A stretch of DNA of 64,000 nt from Xenorhabdus miraniensis (GCF_002632615.1 NZ_NITZ01000001.1:352171-416170), one strand, 5' to 3'. Shown: positions 18,997-30,134, counted from the first letter of the stretch. Translations and numbers: made by a program. The notes: generated by a model not told the origin, from the letters alone.

Positions 18997-20211
18997 ATGA
19001 CGGAACAAAAGCAGTCCACCGATGCGGTTGAGACAAAACGCCCTCAGCAGCCTGAAACGGCTCCCCATAAACCCAAACGTTATGGATGGGTAGGCAATAC
19101 GCTCTCAATTGCCATTTCGCTGGCAATCGGTGTTGGTGGTCTTTACATTTATTATCATGGTAAACAGCAGAATGCAGCATTAAGCGCCGAAAATCTCGCT
19201 CTTCAGCAAGAAATCGCCTCTCTGACTCAACAGCACTCTGCCGATAAACAAGATGTTGATGCCAAACTCCAAAAACTCGATTCTTCCTTACAAGAATTCA
19301 AAGCACGAAACCAGCAACTGGATGATCATCTGGCAGAGCTTCAATCCCGTGTTTCAGAACTTTCAAATACGGATATCGAAAACTGGCGACTGGCACAAGC
19401 AAGTTCTCTCGTTAAAATGGCCGGGCGCAAAATATGGAGTGAGCAAGATGTCACAACAGCCATCGCATTGATGAAAGATGCTGACCAGAACCTTGCTGAG
19501 ATGGATGATCCCAGCCTGATCTATGCCCGCCAAGCTATCAGGGAGGATATTGAATCTCTGACTAAAATCAATCAGCTTGATTTGGATGGTATTATTCTGA
19601 CTCTGAACCAACTATCAAACCAAGTCAATAACTTGCCCCTGTTTGACAAAGTGGAACAAGCCGCGCCGATGGAAACTAACAATGATGAAATCACGGCCTC
19701 ACTTTCCGACTGGCGTAAAAACCTGAGCAGTAGTTGGCACAGCTTTATGGATAACTTCATTACTATTACTCCTCGTGATAGCAACAAAGAACCACTATTG
19801 GCGCCTAATCAGGATATTTACCTACGCGAAAACATCCGTTCCAAGCTGCTGATCGCTGCACAGGCAGTTCCCCGCCATCAGAGTGAAATTTACAAGAAAG
19901 CGTTGGGTTCCGTTGGAGAATGGGTAAGAAGTTATTTTGATACCTCTGCTCCAGATACAGAAAATTTTTTACATAAAGTTGATTCACTGCAAGAGCGTCC
20001 TCTTTCTATTGATGTTCCTGAGCAATTGAGCAGCCAACCAATATTGGCAGATCTTGTGCGTAAGCGGATCTACAATCTACCGCATTCCATATCATCCCAA
20101 CCAGAAACCGAATCAGGAACCAAGCCTGAAATTCAACCAGAAACGCAATCAAAACCGGCTCCAGCAGCAGAAGCATCCGGTCAGGCAGATACATCTTCTG
20201 AGGAGAGCTAA
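18997..20211 (+). CDS. hemX: HemX, inner membrane protein of the hemCDXY operon
   Basis: HemX is annotated as a uroporphyrinogen-III C-methyltransferase-like protein, but its biochemical role is not established. The 404-residue product starts at ATG 18997 (MTEQKQSTDAVETK). It has a short cytoplasmic N-terminus, one membrane helix at about 32-53, a coiled coil at about 58-120, and a large periplasmic domain (WRLAQASSLVKMAGRKIW). The C-terminal ~50 residues are rich in Pro, Glu, Gln and Thr. A start at 18988 would add three residues. hemY follows after two bases. Confidence 0.92.
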   Translation: MTEQKQSTDAVETKRPQQPETAPHKPKRYGWVGNTLSIAISLAIGVGGLYIYYHGKQQNAALSAENLALQQEIASLTQQHSADKQDVDAKLQKLDSSLQEFKARNQQLDDHLAELQSRVSELSNTDIENWRLAQASSLVKMAGRKIWSEQDVTTAIALMKDADQNLAEMDDPSLIYARQAIREDIESLTKINQLDLDGIILTLNQLSNQVNNLPLFDKVEQAAPMETNNDEITASLSDWRKNLSSSWHSFMDNFITITPRDSNKEPLLAPNQDIYLRENIRSKLLIAAQAVPRHQSEIYKKALGSVGEWVRSYFDTSAPDTENFLHKVDSLQERPLSIDVPEQLSSQPILADLVRKRIYNLPHSISSQPETESGTKPEIQPETQSKPAPAAEASGQADTSSEES

Positions 20212-20213
20212 GT

Positions 20214-21419
20214 ATGCTGAATATATTATTGCTGTTCATTATTCTTATTGTGGGCATCATACTTGGCCCCTTGATGTCCGGGCATCAAGGGTACGTTTTG
20301 ATCCAAACAGACAGTAAGAATATCACCACCAGCATCACTGCTATGGTGATTATGTTTCTCTTGTTACAATTCCTGCTGATTTTTATCGGTTGGTGTTATC
20401 GTCGGTTAAAGCGTACCAGCACGTTCACCCATAGCTGGATCTTTGGTGGATATAAACGCAGCCGGGCACGTTCACAAACCAAACAGGCCCTGCTCAAACT
20501 GGCTGAAGGAGATTTCAAGCAGGTTGAGCGTCTAATGACCCGCAATGTTGATCATGCAGAGCATCCTGTCGTGAACTATTTGTTGGCGGCAGAAGCTGCT
20601 CAACAGCGCGGTGACTATTTCCGTACCAACCAGTATATTGAGCGTGCCGCAGAAGTTGCAGATAAGGATCAACTCCCTGTCGATATTACCCGTGTACGTA
20701 TCCAATTGGCACAAGGCGAAATTCATGCCGCACGCAATGGTGTGGATAACCTGCTGAACTATGCCCCTCGCCACCCTGAAGTGTTGCGGCTGGCTGAACA
20801 GGCTTATTCTCTTTCAGGTGCTTATCAATCATTGATTGATATCTTGCCTTCAATCATGAAAATTGATCTGCATAGTGAGGAAGAAATCCTTAAACTGCGT
20901 CAGCAAGCCTATGTCGGGTTAATGAATCAAATTATGGCAGAAAAAGGCAGTTCTGGTCTGAAGGCATGGTGGAAAGAGCAAAGCCGCAAGATTCGCAATG
21001 ATATCGTGCTACAAGTCGCTATGTCCGAACATTTGATTGAGTGCAATGATCACGATACAGCCCAGCAAATCATTCTGAATGGATTAAAACAGCAATACGA
21101 CGAACGTCTCCTGCTCTTGATCCCGCATCTTAAAACCAGCGATCCCGAAGCCATACAAAAAACGCTTACCCATCAATTAAAGCAACACGGTGCGACACCG
21201 CTGCTCAACAGCACCATAGGACAGGTTGCTTTACGCAATGGTGAATGGGCTAACGCTGAAACGGCCTTTAAAGCAGCGCTTGCACAGCGACCGGATGCCC
21301 ATGATTACGCATGGCTTGCCGATGCACTTGACAGATTGCAAAAACGCGAAGAAGCCGCCCAAATCCGTAGCAAAGGTTTTATGCTGACTTTAAAGCGCAA
21401 TGACAACCTTGAAAAATAA
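20214..21419 (+). CDS. hemY: HemY, TPR-containing inner membrane protein
   Basis: HemY carries two N-terminal membrane helices (about 1-20 and 38-62) and TPR-like helical repeats. It is proposed to act in late haem metabolism, but its function is unclear; it is not the protoporphyrinogen oxidase called HemY in Bacillus. The 401-residue product (E. coli 398) has FGGYKRSRARSQTKQALLKLAEGDF and the TPR-like blocks HPEVLRLAEQAYSLSGAYQSL and ALAQRPDAHDYAWLADALDRLQ. It is the last gene of hemCDXY. Confidence 0.94.
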   Translation: MLNILLLFIILIVGIILGPLMSGHQGYVLIQTDSKNITTSITAMVIMFLLLQFLLIFIGWCYRRLKRTSTFTHSWIFGGYKRSRARSQTKQALLKLAEGDFKQVERLMTRNVDHAEHPVVNYLLAAEAAQQRGDYFRTNQYIERAAEVADKDQLPVDITRVRIQLAQGEIHAARNGVDNLLNYAPRHPEVLRLAEQAYSLSGAYQSLIDILPSIMKIDLHSEEEILKLRQQAYVGLMNQIMAEKGSSGLKAWWKEQSRKIRNDIVLQVAMSEHLIECNDHDTAQQIILNGLKQQYDERLLLLIPHLKTSDPEAIQKTLTHQLKQHGATPLLNSTIGQVALRNGEWANAETAFKAALAQRPDAHDYAWLADALDRLQKREEAAQIRSKGFMLTLKRNDNLEK

Positions 21420-21444
21420 CGAAGCATAAACCCGGCTATTTCAC

Positions 21445-21492
21445 ACCTCAGTTAACAACTGATATGGATACCATTGAGGCATTAACTGAGGT
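21445..21492. terminator. Inverted repeat downstream of hemY
   Basis: ACCTCAGTTAA and TTAACTGAGGT form a perfect 11-base-pair stem with a 26-base loop, 25 bases after the hemY stop. The loop is large and no T tract follows, so it may be a processing or transcript-stabilising structure rather than a terminator. Confidence 0.45.
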
Positions 21493-21510
21493 GCGCCGTA
21501 TTTCTACAGG

Positions 21511-21541
21511 CAAAAAAAACACCTATCAAAAAGACAGGTGT
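21511..21541 (-). terminator. Minus-strand terminator-like hairpin
   Basis: ACACCT/AGGTGT with an 11-base loop is followed on the minus strand by eight T. It would stop leftward transcripts that read through from the tRNA operon toward hemY. Confidence 0.45.
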
Positions 21542-22145
21542 ATAAATACAATCAGGTCTACAGACGGATAGTGCCTCACTCAACGTTGTGTCCGGTTTGT
21601 GATGAAAAGACAGGGATGCTTACTCATCTATAACGTGGACCATAGGCACTGACAATCAGCTCTACATCATCCCGGAGTTTATGAAGTCATGTGCTGTCAT
21701 AAGGAGTGGGATGAGCATCTACAATTTCTTATTTGCATTTTACGTGCCAACTTTTTCAACCAAGATAAGATTTCCTTACCCACGCTTTGACTGACTTTCT
21801 ATATTAGATATCCTGATTTTTGCTAAAAACAATCAAAAATACCGTCTCCCATTTGAGACGCGCTTCAAGGCGTTCACATTTAGACAATAAAAATCAATGA
21901 GTTAAATGTCGTTATTCTGAGACACCCGATGGTATGGTTTGTCGTTGAAATACAACATCAATCTAAAAATAACTTTTAAAACAATCAGTTGATGCGTTAA
22001 GAAAAACCATGATATTCAATGCCACACCAAGGGAATCGACAAAGAAATTAAAAAGAAATAAAAGGGAAAAAATAAGTGTTTTTATCCGCAAGGGAGAGTT
22101 TTTTATTGGTAGGAAAGTTTTTGATTGGCAAGGCAATACAAAGAA

Positions 22146-22169
22146 AAATCCCCGCTATTGCGGGGATTT
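22146..22169 (-). terminator. Terminator of the tRNA operon
   Basis: On the minus strand AAATCCCCGC-AATA-GCGGGGATTT is followed by TTCTTT. It is a strong GC-rich stem just 10 bases after the 3' end of tRNA-Pro. Confidence 0.85.
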
Positions 22170-22178
22170 CTCAGAATC

Positions 22179-22255
22179 TGGTCGGCGAGAGAGGATTCGA
22201 ACCTCCGACCCACTGGTCCCAAACCAGTTGCGCTACCAAGCTGCGCTACTCGCCG
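22179..22255 (-). tRNA. proM: tRNA-Pro (anticodon TGG)
   Basis: A 77-base cloverleaf including the encoded CCA. The acceptor stem CGGCGAG pairs with CTCGCCG, the anticodon loop is TTTGGGA, and the T-arm has GGTTCGAATCC. It is the last gene of the argX-hisR-leuT-proM operon, as in E. coli. Confidence 0.97.
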
Positions 22256-22278
22256 AAATATATTTTTTCTCTTTTTTA

Positions 22279-22365
22279 TGGTGCGAAGGGGGGGACTTGA
22301 ACCCCCACGTCCGTAAGGACACTAACACCTGAAGCTAGCGCGTCTACCAATTCCGCCACCCTCGC
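22279..22365 (-). tRNA. leuT: tRNA-Leu (anticodon CAG)
   Basis: An 87-base tRNA with the long variable arm typical of leucine tRNA (GTCCTTACGGAC). The anticodon CAG lies in CTTCAGGTG, and CCA is encoded. It is the third gene of the operon. Confidence 0.97.
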
Positions 22366-22380
22366 GTGTCATAAAAAAGA

Positions 22381-22457
22381 TGGGGTGGCTAACGAGACTC
22401 GAACTCGCGACGACTGGAATCACAATCCAGGGCTCTACCAACTGAGCTATAGCCACC
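22381..22457 (-). tRNA. hisR: tRNA-His (anticodon GTG)
   Basis: The acceptor stem GGTGGCT pairs with AGCCACC and includes the encoded G at position -1 needed by histidyl-tRNA synthetase. The anticodon loop is ATTGTGATT. CCA is encoded. Confidence 0.97.
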
Positions 22458-22561
22458 ATAACAGCTATCTTTTATATACTGTTTTACTACTTAAAATTAC
22501 TGCTACAACGAAGCGCTATCGACCACGATAACTCATTGTCACTGCTCTTGCACGCTTAAAA

Positions 22562-22638
<77 letters not shown>

Positions 22639-22659
22639 TTAACGCCGTTGCGGTGGAGG

Positions 22660-22688
22660 ATAGTACGGATTTAATGTCGTACTGTCCA
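22660..22688 (-). promoter_or_regulatory. tRNA operon promoter
   Basis: On the minus strand TGGACA and TACTAT are separated by exactly 17 bases. A GC-rich discriminator (CCTCCACCGC) follows, as expected for a stringently controlled stable-RNA promoter. Confidence 0.7.
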
Positions 22689-22799
22689 GTGCTTTTTTAA
22701 AAGAAATGATTCGTTTGCTTACGCTTTACTCATTTAGTTGATAAAGACAACACTTTTCCACCGCGAGGGGTCTTATTGTATAAGAATCAACCTGCCAAA

Positions 22800-24176
22800 C
22801 TAGTGTGATTTTTTCTGCGAATAAATTCTATTAACCAAGAAATAAATACATGACACAATCAGCAAAAATGCCCCACCTACCATCAGTGAGAAACGCGTAT
22901 CCGGGTTAACCGCCATTCCGACTAATACACAGCTCAGGAAAATCAAGGTCAGGTAATTGACATAAGGGAACAGGATCGATTTAAACCGATGCTGTTTCAG
23001 CGCTTCTTCGTGATGTTTGCGGAAACGCAGTTGGCTTACCAGAATCACAAACCACGGCACCATACCGGGCAATACACTAGCACTATAAACGTAAACAAAT
23101 ACCGACTGTGGATTTGGAATCAGGTAATTCAGGCTGGAACCGGCAATCAAACAACCAATGGTGATGGCGATACATTTCACCGGCACACCATTCTTCGACA
23201 ATTTCAGCAGCGAAGCAGGCAATTGACGGTTTTGAGCCAGGGCATACAACATCCTGCCACCGCTGTACATGCCGCTGTTACACCCTGAAAGTGCCGCGGT
23301 CAGTACGACAAAGTTAATCACTGCGGCCGCAGAAGCAATACCTACTTTAGCAAAGGTCATCACGAATGGGCTGCCATGCGTGCCAACTTCTGTCCACGGG
23401 AACAGCGTCACAACAATAAAAATAGCACCAACATAGAAGATCAGGATACGCCACAGAATATTGTTGATCGCTTTCTTAAGTGTAACTTGTGGATTTTTCG
23501 CTTCACCCGCAGTGATACCAACCAGTTCAACTCCCTGATAGGAAGCAACAACAATACACAGAGCAAATAAAAAGCCTTTCCAGCCACCGGAGAAAAAACC
23601 ATCATGTGAGGTTAGGTTATCTAATCCTATAGGTTGCCAGTCATTGCCTAAACCAAAAAAAATCAAACCAATGCCAATCAAAATCATCACAATAATCGTT
23701 GTGACTTTGATCATGGCAAACCAGAACTCCAGTTCACCATACAGCCGTACAGCCGCCAAATTCGCCAAAGCCACTAACCCGACCGCTACCAGCGCAGAAA
23801 CCCACTGAGGCAATTCCGGGAACCAGAATTCGGCATATACGCCGATGGCAGTGATTTCTGAAATGCCCACAGAAACCCACATGAACCAATAGCCCCATGC
23901 CGTCAAACAGCCCCAATAAGGACTAAGGTACTTATGCCCAAAAGACGCGAATGAGCCGGTGACAGGTTCAAGGAACAACATTTCGCCCATTGAACGCATG
24001 ATGAAAAAGACAAAAAGTCCAGCAATAATGTAAGCCAGCAAAACGGAAGGGCCAGCCCATTTCAAAGTACTGGCCGACCCCATGAACAGCCCTACGCCGA
24101 TTGTGCCACCTAGCGCAATCAGTTCAATATGACGTGCCTCAAGTCCCCTTTGCAGGCTCTGTTTTGAATCACTCAT
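22800..24176 (-). CDS. thrP: Threonine/serine permease ThrP (YifK)
   Basis: ThrP is an amino-acid permease of the APC superfamily; in E. coli YifK was shown to import threonine and serine. The 458-residue product has 12 predicted membrane helices. The APC signature [23 protein letters not shown] lies near the N-terminus and [19 protein letters not shown] lies in the middle. Its position between wecG and the argX tRNA operon is the same as E. coli yifK, which separates it from the close paralogues AroP, PheP and ProY. It is read in the same direction as the ECA cluster. Confidence 0.9.
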   Translation of the reverse strand: MSDSKQSLQRGLEARHIELIALGGTIGVGLFMGSASTLKWAGPSVLLAYIIAGLFVFFIMRSMGEMLFLEPVTGSFASFGHKYLSPYWGCLTAWGYWFMWVSVGISEITAIGVYAEFWFPELPQWVSALVAVGLVALANLAAVRLYGELEFWFAMIKVTTIIVMILIGIGLIFFGLGNDWQPIGLDNLTSHDGFFSGGWKGFLFALCIVVASYQGVELVGITAGEAKNPQVTLKKAINNILWRILIFYVGAIFIVVTLFPWTEVGTHGSPFVMTFAKVGIASAAAVINFVVLTAALSGCNSGMYSGGRMLYALAQNRQLPASLLKLSKNGVPVKCIAITIGCLIAGSSLNYLIPNPQSVFVYVYSASVLPGMVPWFVILVSQLRFRKHHEEALKQHRFKSILFPYVNYLTLIFLSCVLVGMAVNPDTRFSLMVGGAFLLIVSCIYFLVNRIYSQKKSH

Positions 24177-24508
24177 AAAACTCCCTATCCACTTTTATGA
24201 TGTCTATATTTGCAAACAGAAAAAATACAGGAATTGATAATCAATCGTTGTAAAAAAGGCAGGGATCAAAACACGTTTTGCCAATCAGTGAAATAAAAAA
24301 TTATAAAATTACACCAATACCAATCTTGTTTGGCATCGCAGTTGGGGAGAACAGCATCAACAATGGCTACTATCTAATCACACAACAAGGTAGTTATTTC
24401 ACGTTCTTGCTAAGCGCGAAGGGACGGAGATGAGAGACAAAGCGGAAACCTGCCACATATGAACAACACACTTTCCACGTGGCAGGCTTAAAACAAAGAA
24501 TTGCCGGG
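24177..24508. other. Spacer between wecG and thrP
   Basis: No gene is seen. It holds an inverted repeat after wecG (24449-24486) and a CAACAAGGTAG-type stretch near 24379 that resembles part of the element downstream of corA. The thrP promoter probably lies in the AT-rich part near 24190-24310. Confidence 0.45.
24449..24486 (-). terminator. Hairpin after wecG
   Basis: CCTGCCAC and GTGGCAGG form an 8-base-pair stem with a 22-base loop, 23 bases after the wecG stop; on the minus strand TTTCC follows. It could mark the end of the ECA transcript, but the large loop and weak T tract lower confidence. Confidence 0.45.
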
Positions 24509-25246
24509 TTAGAGCTTGCCCCCGTAATAATAGCCAAGGAACCTCAATAGCTTGAATTGCCTACGGATGCGGCTTGGCTGAGATAGCAGGCGATACAGCC
24601 ATTCCAAGCCTAAATTCTGCCAAATTTTCGGTGCTCGTTTGACATGCCCCGTAAAAACATCATAAGTTCCGCCAATTCCCATATATAGTGCATCTGGATG
24701 TATTTTTCGGCAGTCACGCATAAAGATCTCCTGTTTCGGCGATCCCATTGCGACAGTAATAATCGCTGCACCGCTGGCATGAATCCGCTCAAACACCGCA
24801 TCACGCGTTTCTGGTGTAAAATAACCATCCTGGCTGCCCACGATATTAACGTTCCATTGGGTACGCAATTTACTTTCTGTCTGTGCCAGAACGTCAGGCT
24901 TTCCACCTACCAAAAAGACGGGGGTTCCTTCACTGCCGGCCCGTTCCATCAAGGCTTCCCACAAATCAGCTCCCGCAATCCGGGATACATCTGCATCAGG
25001 GTATTTACGACGAATGGCCCGCACTATGCTAATGCCATCGGCATATAAATATTCAGCCTCATTCAGCAACAGGTTCAGTGCATTATCTTTTTCCGCAGTG
25101 AGGATTTTCTCTGCATTAATCGCAACCAGCGTACCGGTTTTTACTTGTCCATTCTGGAAAAGATGATCAAGAAAATGCGACATACCACGAAATCCCCAGA
25201 TATTGAGGCCACGAATACGGTATTTAGGAACGTTATTCAACACCAT
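24509..25246 (-). CDS. wecG: UDP-N-acetyl-D-mannosaminuronic acid transferase WecG
   Basis: WecG adds ManNAcA to lipid I (undecaprenyl-PP-GlcNAc), the second step of ECA assembly. The 245-residue product belongs to the WecG/TagA/CpsF family. It has [29 protein letters not shown], the conserved [30 protein letters not shown] and the C-terminal [23 protein letters not shown]. It overlaps the end of wzyE by 14 bases. It is the last gene of the ECA cluster. Confidence 0.96.
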   Translation of the reverse strand: MVLNNVPKYRIRGLNIWGFRGMSHFLDHLFQNGQVKTGTLVAINAEKILTAEKDNALNLLLNEAEYLYADGISIVRAIRRKYPDADVSRIAGADLWEALMERAGSEGTPVFLVGGKPDVLAQTESKLRTQWNVNIVGSQDGYFTPETRDAVFERIHASGAAIITVAMGSPKQEIFMRDCRKIHPDALYMGIGGTYDVFTGHVKRAPKIWQNLGLEWLYRLLSQPSRIRRQFKLLRFLGYYYGGKL

Positions 25247-26657
25247 TTTTCTTCCTTACATCCAAAATCACAGATGTTTTTCGCGAGGTAGCTAAGTTAC
25301 TGACTACAAACTTTCTAACCAGCCCTGCACTTTCAAACAGCCAGTACAGTAATTTCGCCGCGATCAGGCATAGGCCAAAAACAATGCAGAAGAACACGAC
25401 CCGAGAAACAAAAGAATCTACACCTTCACGGGCAAGTACAATCATATTAAAAATGGCACCAAAACAGAAAGCTTGCAAAATCGCTGCCTTATAGCGATTA
25501 GTTTCTTGCTTCCCTGCTTCATAAATCCAATCAAACCATTTGATAAGCAAACCGACAACAATCGCGCCCAGAGGGATAAAGAACACGCCTCCCATTACCA
25601 CGAGCGAACCAATCAGCGTTGGTGAAATCGCAAGGCCAGAGTGGTTATTCAGCACGTCCCATGTAAAGTAATTGGCTGTATTCCAGACCAGATTGGGTCT
25701 ATCCGGCCACAGCCAACTGGGAATAAAGACATAAAAATCACGGATGATCGGAGCCAAACCCTGAAAATCTATTTTGCTGTAGTTATCCAGCAGCAGAGCC
25801 AGATTTTCCCACGGCGAGAAGGTATCCCGCGTGAGATACAGAAACGTATAAAAGGCTTCCGCACCACTCACATCCAGGCCATAACGCTTTAACGCCAGCC
25901 AAAACATGCCAATAATTCCAAATATGCCCGCAGCAAATAGCATCCATAACGTGATCCAACCACGGACAATGCCAATAAACAGGAACAGTGCAAACGCAAT
26001 AATAATATTAGCCCGTGTTCCTCCAACAATCACATAAGTCAGAATGCCAAATCCGACAGTTCCTACCAAAAAACACACCCAACGCATTTTGGTCGGATTC
26101 AGAAAAAACACCACCAACATGGCAGGAATGAAGAAATAGAAGAAACGCTTGAGTGCGACACCGGAAACTTGGCTGGAAAATATCTGGCTATAGGACTGTA
26201 ACTTAAATAACAAAAAACCGTTCTGCATAAAGAACGATCCCACCGTAACGACAGCAATGCCAGCAAGCAGCAGCCATGTGAGATTAGTTTCCACCCGATT
26301 CATATTGAATAAGGGCTTTCGCGCAGAAGCAACCCATGGTGTTTCAGGTTCCCTATTATTTCTGCGTGTCTTATAGCTAAGGCGCGTTTTATACGCTACA
26401 TAGTAAATAGCGTAAAAACAGCCTGACGCCAACATTGCATGCAGCAACGAATCTACCGGAACAACCTGTACATCAAACTGGAACACTAACATGCTGGTCA
26501 GCGGGAAGCCAAAATAGAACGTCAGCAGATACAGTAATGAGAAAAAAACATTAAAATTAAAGCGGACACGCCGAAATTCTTGATACGTCAAGGTCAGGAT
26601 AAAGACCAATGAACTCACGTAAACGACAAACAGCCCACCGAATTGTGTCAAGGTCAT
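25233..26657 (-). CDS. wzyE: ECA polymerase WzyE
   Basis: WzyE polymerises the trisaccharide repeat units of ECA in the periplasm. From the ATG at 26657 the product is 474 residues with about 11-12 membrane helices and a large periplasmic loop. The conserved [21 protein letters not shown] and [15 protein letters not shown] lie near the N-terminus. Its ATG overlaps the wecF stop (ATGA). The frame is open for 13 more codons upstream, but that extension lies inside wecF and lacks support. Confidence 0.95.
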   Translation of the reverse strand: MTLTQFGGLFVVYVSSLVFILTLTYQEFRRVRFNFNVFFSLLYLLTFYFGFPLTSMLVFQFDVQVVPVDSLLHAMLASGCFYAIYYVAYKTRLSYKTRRNNREPETPWVASARKPLFNMNRVETNLTWLLLAGIAVVTVGSFFMQNGFLLFKLQSYSQIFSSQVSGVALKRFFYFFIPAMLVVFFLNPTKMRWVCFLVGTVGFGILTYVIVGGTRANIIIAFALFLFIGIVRGWITLWMLFAAGIFGIIGMFWLALKRYGLDVSGAEAFYTFLYLTRDTFSPWENLALLLDNYSKIDFQGLAPIIRDFYVFIPSWLWPDRPNLVWNTANYFTWDVLNNHSGLAISPTLIGSLVVMGGVFFIPLGAIVVGLLIKWFDWIYEAGKQETNRYKAAILQAFCFGAIFNMIVLAREGVDSFVSRVVFFCIVFGLCLIAAKLLYWLFESAGLVRKFVVSNLATSRKTSVILDVRKKNGVE

Positions 26658-27754
26658 TGATATTCTCCAGATGCCGCCAATAGGGCGCGTTTCCACCCAT
26701 CAATAAAATTGGGATCAAAAAAGGCAATCGCCTTTTTATCAAGGGACAGCATCTGACGCTGTGCTTCCTGCACCCAGTGTTTATTCAATTCATCACCATC
26801 AAACAGAACAGGCACCTGCTGCTCCGTCAAATCATGCCAGAATGGATTCTGGCGGCTCAAAACAAACGGAATACCAAATTGAATCAGCAAACAGAGTGTT
26901 CCAATACCCTGTTGGCGATTGAAAATGAAATAGCCCAAATCGCATTGACGCAGCAGCGACAAATATTCGTCAAACGCCATTTTATCCTGCAAGACACGGA
27001 CGTTTTGCGCTGGAAACAGCGACAATGCAGTTTGTTTTACGCGCTGGATATAGGGTTGGTTATTATCAGGGTAACCCATCGGAATAATCACCCGTGCCTC
27101 ATCCCCAAATTGATGGTGGATCTTATACAATGCTTCTATATGAAGGTTGGATTGATCTCCTGAATTTCCCAGCAGAATGGTGATCCCTTCCGGTGAAAAT
27201 GTTTTTTCCGTTACCGTAAGAGTAGGGTCCATCCGGGTTGGGAAATAGAGCAATGATGATGGCACTCGCGTTTTGGATTGACCTGTGTGCCGGAGAAAAT
27301 ACCGGAGATCACCGCGCGTGGCAAAAATATGCCCTACTCGTTTCTGTGCCAAGCGACGGAGCAGATAGAATAAGCGAAATTTCAGTTGACGGGATTCTTC
27401 ATATAAATCAGCTCCCCACGCATGCCACCAAAATTGATGTCGTTTAATTTTGCCCACTAATAAAGCCAACCACAAAGCAGCGTTAAACTGCCCGTGGAAG
27501 AAAAAACGGGTTGCTCTATCTGCCTTTGCCTTTTCAATCACCGCCTGTGAAAGAGCGGCTTTATTCTCATAAACAGAGATAGTCAAACCAGAATAATTAG
27601 AATTCGATAGCCATGTGTGGTCTTTGGACACCACCATAAAACACGGTTTGGCCGAAAAAGGTATTTCTCGAGCCAGGACGTCATTAAAGAAACGCAGCAA
27701 CGTTTGATTGTGATGTGGGATATCCGATCCCAAAACGTGAATTAGGGTTGTCAT
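26654..27754 (-). CDS. wecF: TDP-N-acetylfucosamine:lipid II N-acetylfucosaminyltransferase WecF
   Basis: WecF adds Fuc4NAc to lipid II to form lipid III, the complete ECA repeat on its carrier. The 366-residue product (E. coli 359) has the GT56 family features [16 protein letters not shown] at the start, [29 protein letters not shown] and the donor-binding region [13 protein letters not shown] followed by HIEAL. It overlaps wzxE upstream and wzyE downstream by four bases each, so translation is likely coupled across the three. Confidence 0.96.
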   Translation of the reverse strand: MTTLIHVLGSDIPHHNQTLLRFFNDVLAREIPFSAKPCFMVVSKDHTWLSNSNYSGLTISVYENKAALSQAVIEKAKADRATRFFFHGQFNAALWLALLVGKIKRHQFWWHAWGADLYEESRQLKFRLFYLLRRLAQKRVGHIFATRGDLRYFLRHTGQSKTRVPSSLLYFPTRMDPTLTVTEKTFSPEGITILLGNSGDQSNLHIEALYKIHHQFGDEARVIIPMGYPDNNQPYIQRVKQTALSLFPAQNVRVLQDKMAFDEYLSLLRQCDLGYFIFNRQQGIGTLCLLIQFGIPFVLSRQNPFWHDLTEQQVPVLFDGDELNKHWVQEAQRQMLSLDKKAIAFFDPNFIDGWKRALLAASGEYQ

Positions 27755-29001
27755 GCTCGCCTGCGATAAATGATAAATACGCTACAACAAAGAATGAAAT
27801 AAACAATGTAAGTTGCCATATATGACTGAGCTGCACCCAATGCCCCATTTTTCGGTATTAGCCAATGAGAGAAACCGCTCAGCAAAAGGAACTGGCTGAC
27901 CTCAGCCAGAACATAAAAACGCAGTGCAGCTTTTGCTATCACCAGATAACCAAAAACATAAGCGCCAACTTTCAACACATCACCCACTAACTGCCATGCG
28001 AATAACTCCCGCATCGCGGTGAATTTATCTGAAAACAGCAACCAAATAACAAAATCACGCAACAACCAGACTGAAAAGCTGGCAGCAGCCACAGCAGGTA
28101 AAACAAATTTCAGTGCCTTCACTATTTCGCTGGTAATATCCTGCTTACTCTCTAAACGAGAAAGAGTCGGCAGCAGATAGACCGTGAAAGAAGCCGTAAT
28201 AAATTGTAAATAGGCATCAGAAATGCTGCTCACTCCCTGCCAAATTCCAACCTCTTCCCAGCTATAACGTGCCGCCATTAAATTTCGCATCATGACATAA
28301 GCAACGGGCAACGTTATGGAGGTCAGCAATGCCATAAGGGTAAATTTACCCAAATGACTGGCAATCGCCCGATCCCACATCGGTTTCAAGGCGGAAAATT
28401 CAATGACTTTGCGGTGCAAGATCATCAACCCTGCGGGAAAAACCACCAACGCAGGAACTAAGGCCAAACCAGCCAACGCACCTTCATAGCCACCCAGCCA
28501 ATAACAGAGGCCATAGGCAATCACGCCCGCCAAACTGCCCAGAATAATTGCCAGCGAGTTTCCCTGAGCATCCCTGAATCCTTTCAAGATAGCCAGAAAA
28601 TAGTTGGCGTAAGCGATGCCCATTTGAATAAATGCGAGCGCCTGCACAACAGATTTGTAATGATTGTGACCAAATAAACCAATACTGATGACATCACTGA
28701 ACAAGAGGAAAATCACCGCCAGCAGGGTCGAAAAACCGAGAATAATCGAGGATGAGGTTCCCAGTATGGCCCTGAGTTTTTCCGGTTGCTGATGATGTTC
28801 CGCCACGTATTTAGTGACGCCATTAAAAATCCCCGCACCAGACAACACGCCTAATACGGTAATGAGTTGACGAAAGTTACCGGCCAGCCCCACACCTGTT
28901 GGGCCAAAAGAGACCGCCAGCAATTTAATAATCAGCAGCCCCGCACCAATTTTGATCAGTGTGGAGCCAGCCGTCCAAACAGAAGCTTTAGCAAGTGACA
29001 T
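27751..29001 (-). CDS. wzxE: Lipid III flippase WzxE
   Basis: WzxE moves undecaprenyl-PP-linked ECA trisaccharide across the inner membrane. The 416-residue product (E. coli 416) is a MOP/PST-type exporter with 12 membrane helices. It begins [23 protein letters not shown] and contains [29 protein letters not shown] in the first helices, plus the conserved KGFRDAQGN loop. It lies two bases from wecE and overlaps wecF by four. Confidence 0.96.
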   Translation of the reverse strand: MSLAKASVWTAGSTLIKIGAGLLIIKLLAVSFGPTGVGLAGNFRQLITVLGVLSGAGIFNGVTKYVAEHHQQPEKLRAILGTSSSIILGFSTLLAVIFLLFSDVISIGLFGHNHYKSVVQALAFIQMGIAYANYFLAILKGFRDAQGNSLAIILGSLAGVIAYGLCYWLGGYEGALAGLALVPALVVFPAGLMILHRKVIEFSALKPMWDRAIASHLGKFTLMALLTSITLPVAYVMMRNLMAARYSWEEVGIWQGVSSISDAYLQFITASFTVYLLPTLSRLESKQDITSEIVKALKFVLPAVAAASFSVWLLRDFVIWLLFSDKFTAMRELFAWQLVGDVLKVGAYVFGYLVIAKAALRFYVLAEVSQFLLLSGFSHWLIPKNGALGAAQSYMATYIVYFILCCSVFIIYRRRA

Positions 29002-29002
29002 A

Positions 29003-30133
29003 TCAGGCGAAAAATTCCTTGATACGGTTTATAACAACTTGCTGTTCTTTGTCAGTGATATTGTAAAACATCGGCAAACGCACTAAACGGTCACTTTCAC
29101 GGGTCGTAAAACGATCTTCTCCGTGGAAACGGCCACATTTTTCACCCGCAGGACTGGTGTGCAATGCCACGTAGTGAAATACGCTCAGAATACTGTTCTC
29201 TTTCATGTAACGGTTGAATTCACTCCGTTCTTCCACATCTTTCAGCTTGATATAGAACATATGGGCGTTGTGTTCTATGCCTTCCGGGATGATTGGCAAG
29301 GTCAAGTGTCCCGCATCGGCCAATGGCTTCAGGGCCTGATAATAGTTGTCCCACAAGGCCAGACGACGCTGGTTAATTTCTTCAGCAAGCTCTAATTGTC
29401 CCCACAGATAAGCGGCTTGCAGATCAGATAACAGATAACTGGAACCAATATCACGCCAGGTATATTTATCTACTTGCCCACGGAAAAATTGGCTACGGTT
29501 AGTGCCTTTCTCACGAATGATTTCGGCACGGGCGATCATGGACTTATCATTGATTAATGTCGCACCACCCTCACCACCCGCCGAATAATTTTTGGTTTCA
29601 TGAAAGCTGTAACAACCAATATGTCCAATTGTGCCCAATGCACGACCTTTATATGTGGACATGACCCCCTGTGCCGCATCTTCCACTACATACAGGTTAT
29701 ATTTTTCTGCCAGTGCCATGATGGTATCCATTTCACAAGCAACACCCGCATAATGCACTGGCACGATGGCGCGGGTTTTCTCTGTAATGGCCGCTTCAAT
29801 CTGGGTTTCATCAATATTCATAGTATCAGGGTGAATATCTACGAACACGATGGTTGCTCCACGCAGAACAAAAGCATTGGAGGTAGAAACAAAGGTATAA
29901 CTCGGCATGATGACTTCATCACCCGGCTGGATATCCAGCAAAATAGCCGCCATTTCCAGTGAAGCCGTACAAGATGGTGTCAACAACACCTTTGGACAAC
30001 CAAAGCGCTGCTCTATCCAGGCTTCACAACGTTTGGTGAACTCGCCATCGCCGCACAATTTACCACTGGCCATCGCTTGTTTCATGTATTCCAATTCAGT
30101 GCCGACTACCGGGGGTTTGTTAAATGGAATCAT
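29003..30133 (-). CDS. wecE: dTDP-4-amino-4,6-dideoxygalactose transaminase WecE
   Basis: WecE transfers an amino group from glutamate to dTDP-4-keto-6-deoxyglucose, making dTDP-Fuc4N for ECA. The 376-residue product equals E. coli. It is a DegT/DnrJ/EryC1/StrS aminotransferase with Lys181 (FHETKNYSAGGEGG) as the PLP lysine and VVEDAAQG as the cofactor Asp motif. The ATG at 30133 (MIPFNKPP) matches the family; an earlier codon at 30178 lies within wecD. It directly follows wecD. Confidence 0.97.
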   Translation of the reverse strand: MIPFNKPPVVGTELEYMKQAMASGKLCGDGEFTKRCEAWIEQRFGCPKVLLTPSCTASLEMAAILLDIQPGDEVIMPSYTFVSTSNAFVLRGATIVFVDIHPDTMNIDETQIEAAITEKTRAIVPVHYAGVACEMDTIMALAEKYNLYVVEDAAQGVMSTYKGRALGTIGHIGCYSFHETKNYSAGGEGGATLINDKSMIARAEIIREKGTNRSQFFRGQVDKYTWRDIGSSYLLSDLQAAYLWGQLELAEEINQRRLALWDNYYQALKPLADAGHLTLPIIPEGIEHNAHMFYIKLKDVEERSEFNRYMKENSILSVFHYVALHTSPAGEKCGRFHGEDRFTTRESDRLVRLPMFYNITDKEQQVVINRIKEFFA

Positions 30134-30134
30134 T

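Larger units (their letters stand above)
21420..22178. other. Spacer between hemY and the tRNA operon
   Basis: About 760 bases without a supportable gene. It contains two hairpins near the hemY end and the tRNA-operon terminator near 22146, listed separately. Short frames between 21541 and 22140 show no recognisable product. It may hold decayed DNA. Confidence 0.5.

Noticed and set aside
22009..22332. 107-codon frame over tRNA-Pro and tRNA-Leu
   Set aside because: It is antisense to two clear tRNA genes; the protein-like text is translated tRNA sequence.
22800..24176. Assignment of the permease as AroP or PheP
   Set aside because: The gene position between wecG and the argX tRNA operon is that of yifK/thrP, and aromatic-permease-specific context is absent.
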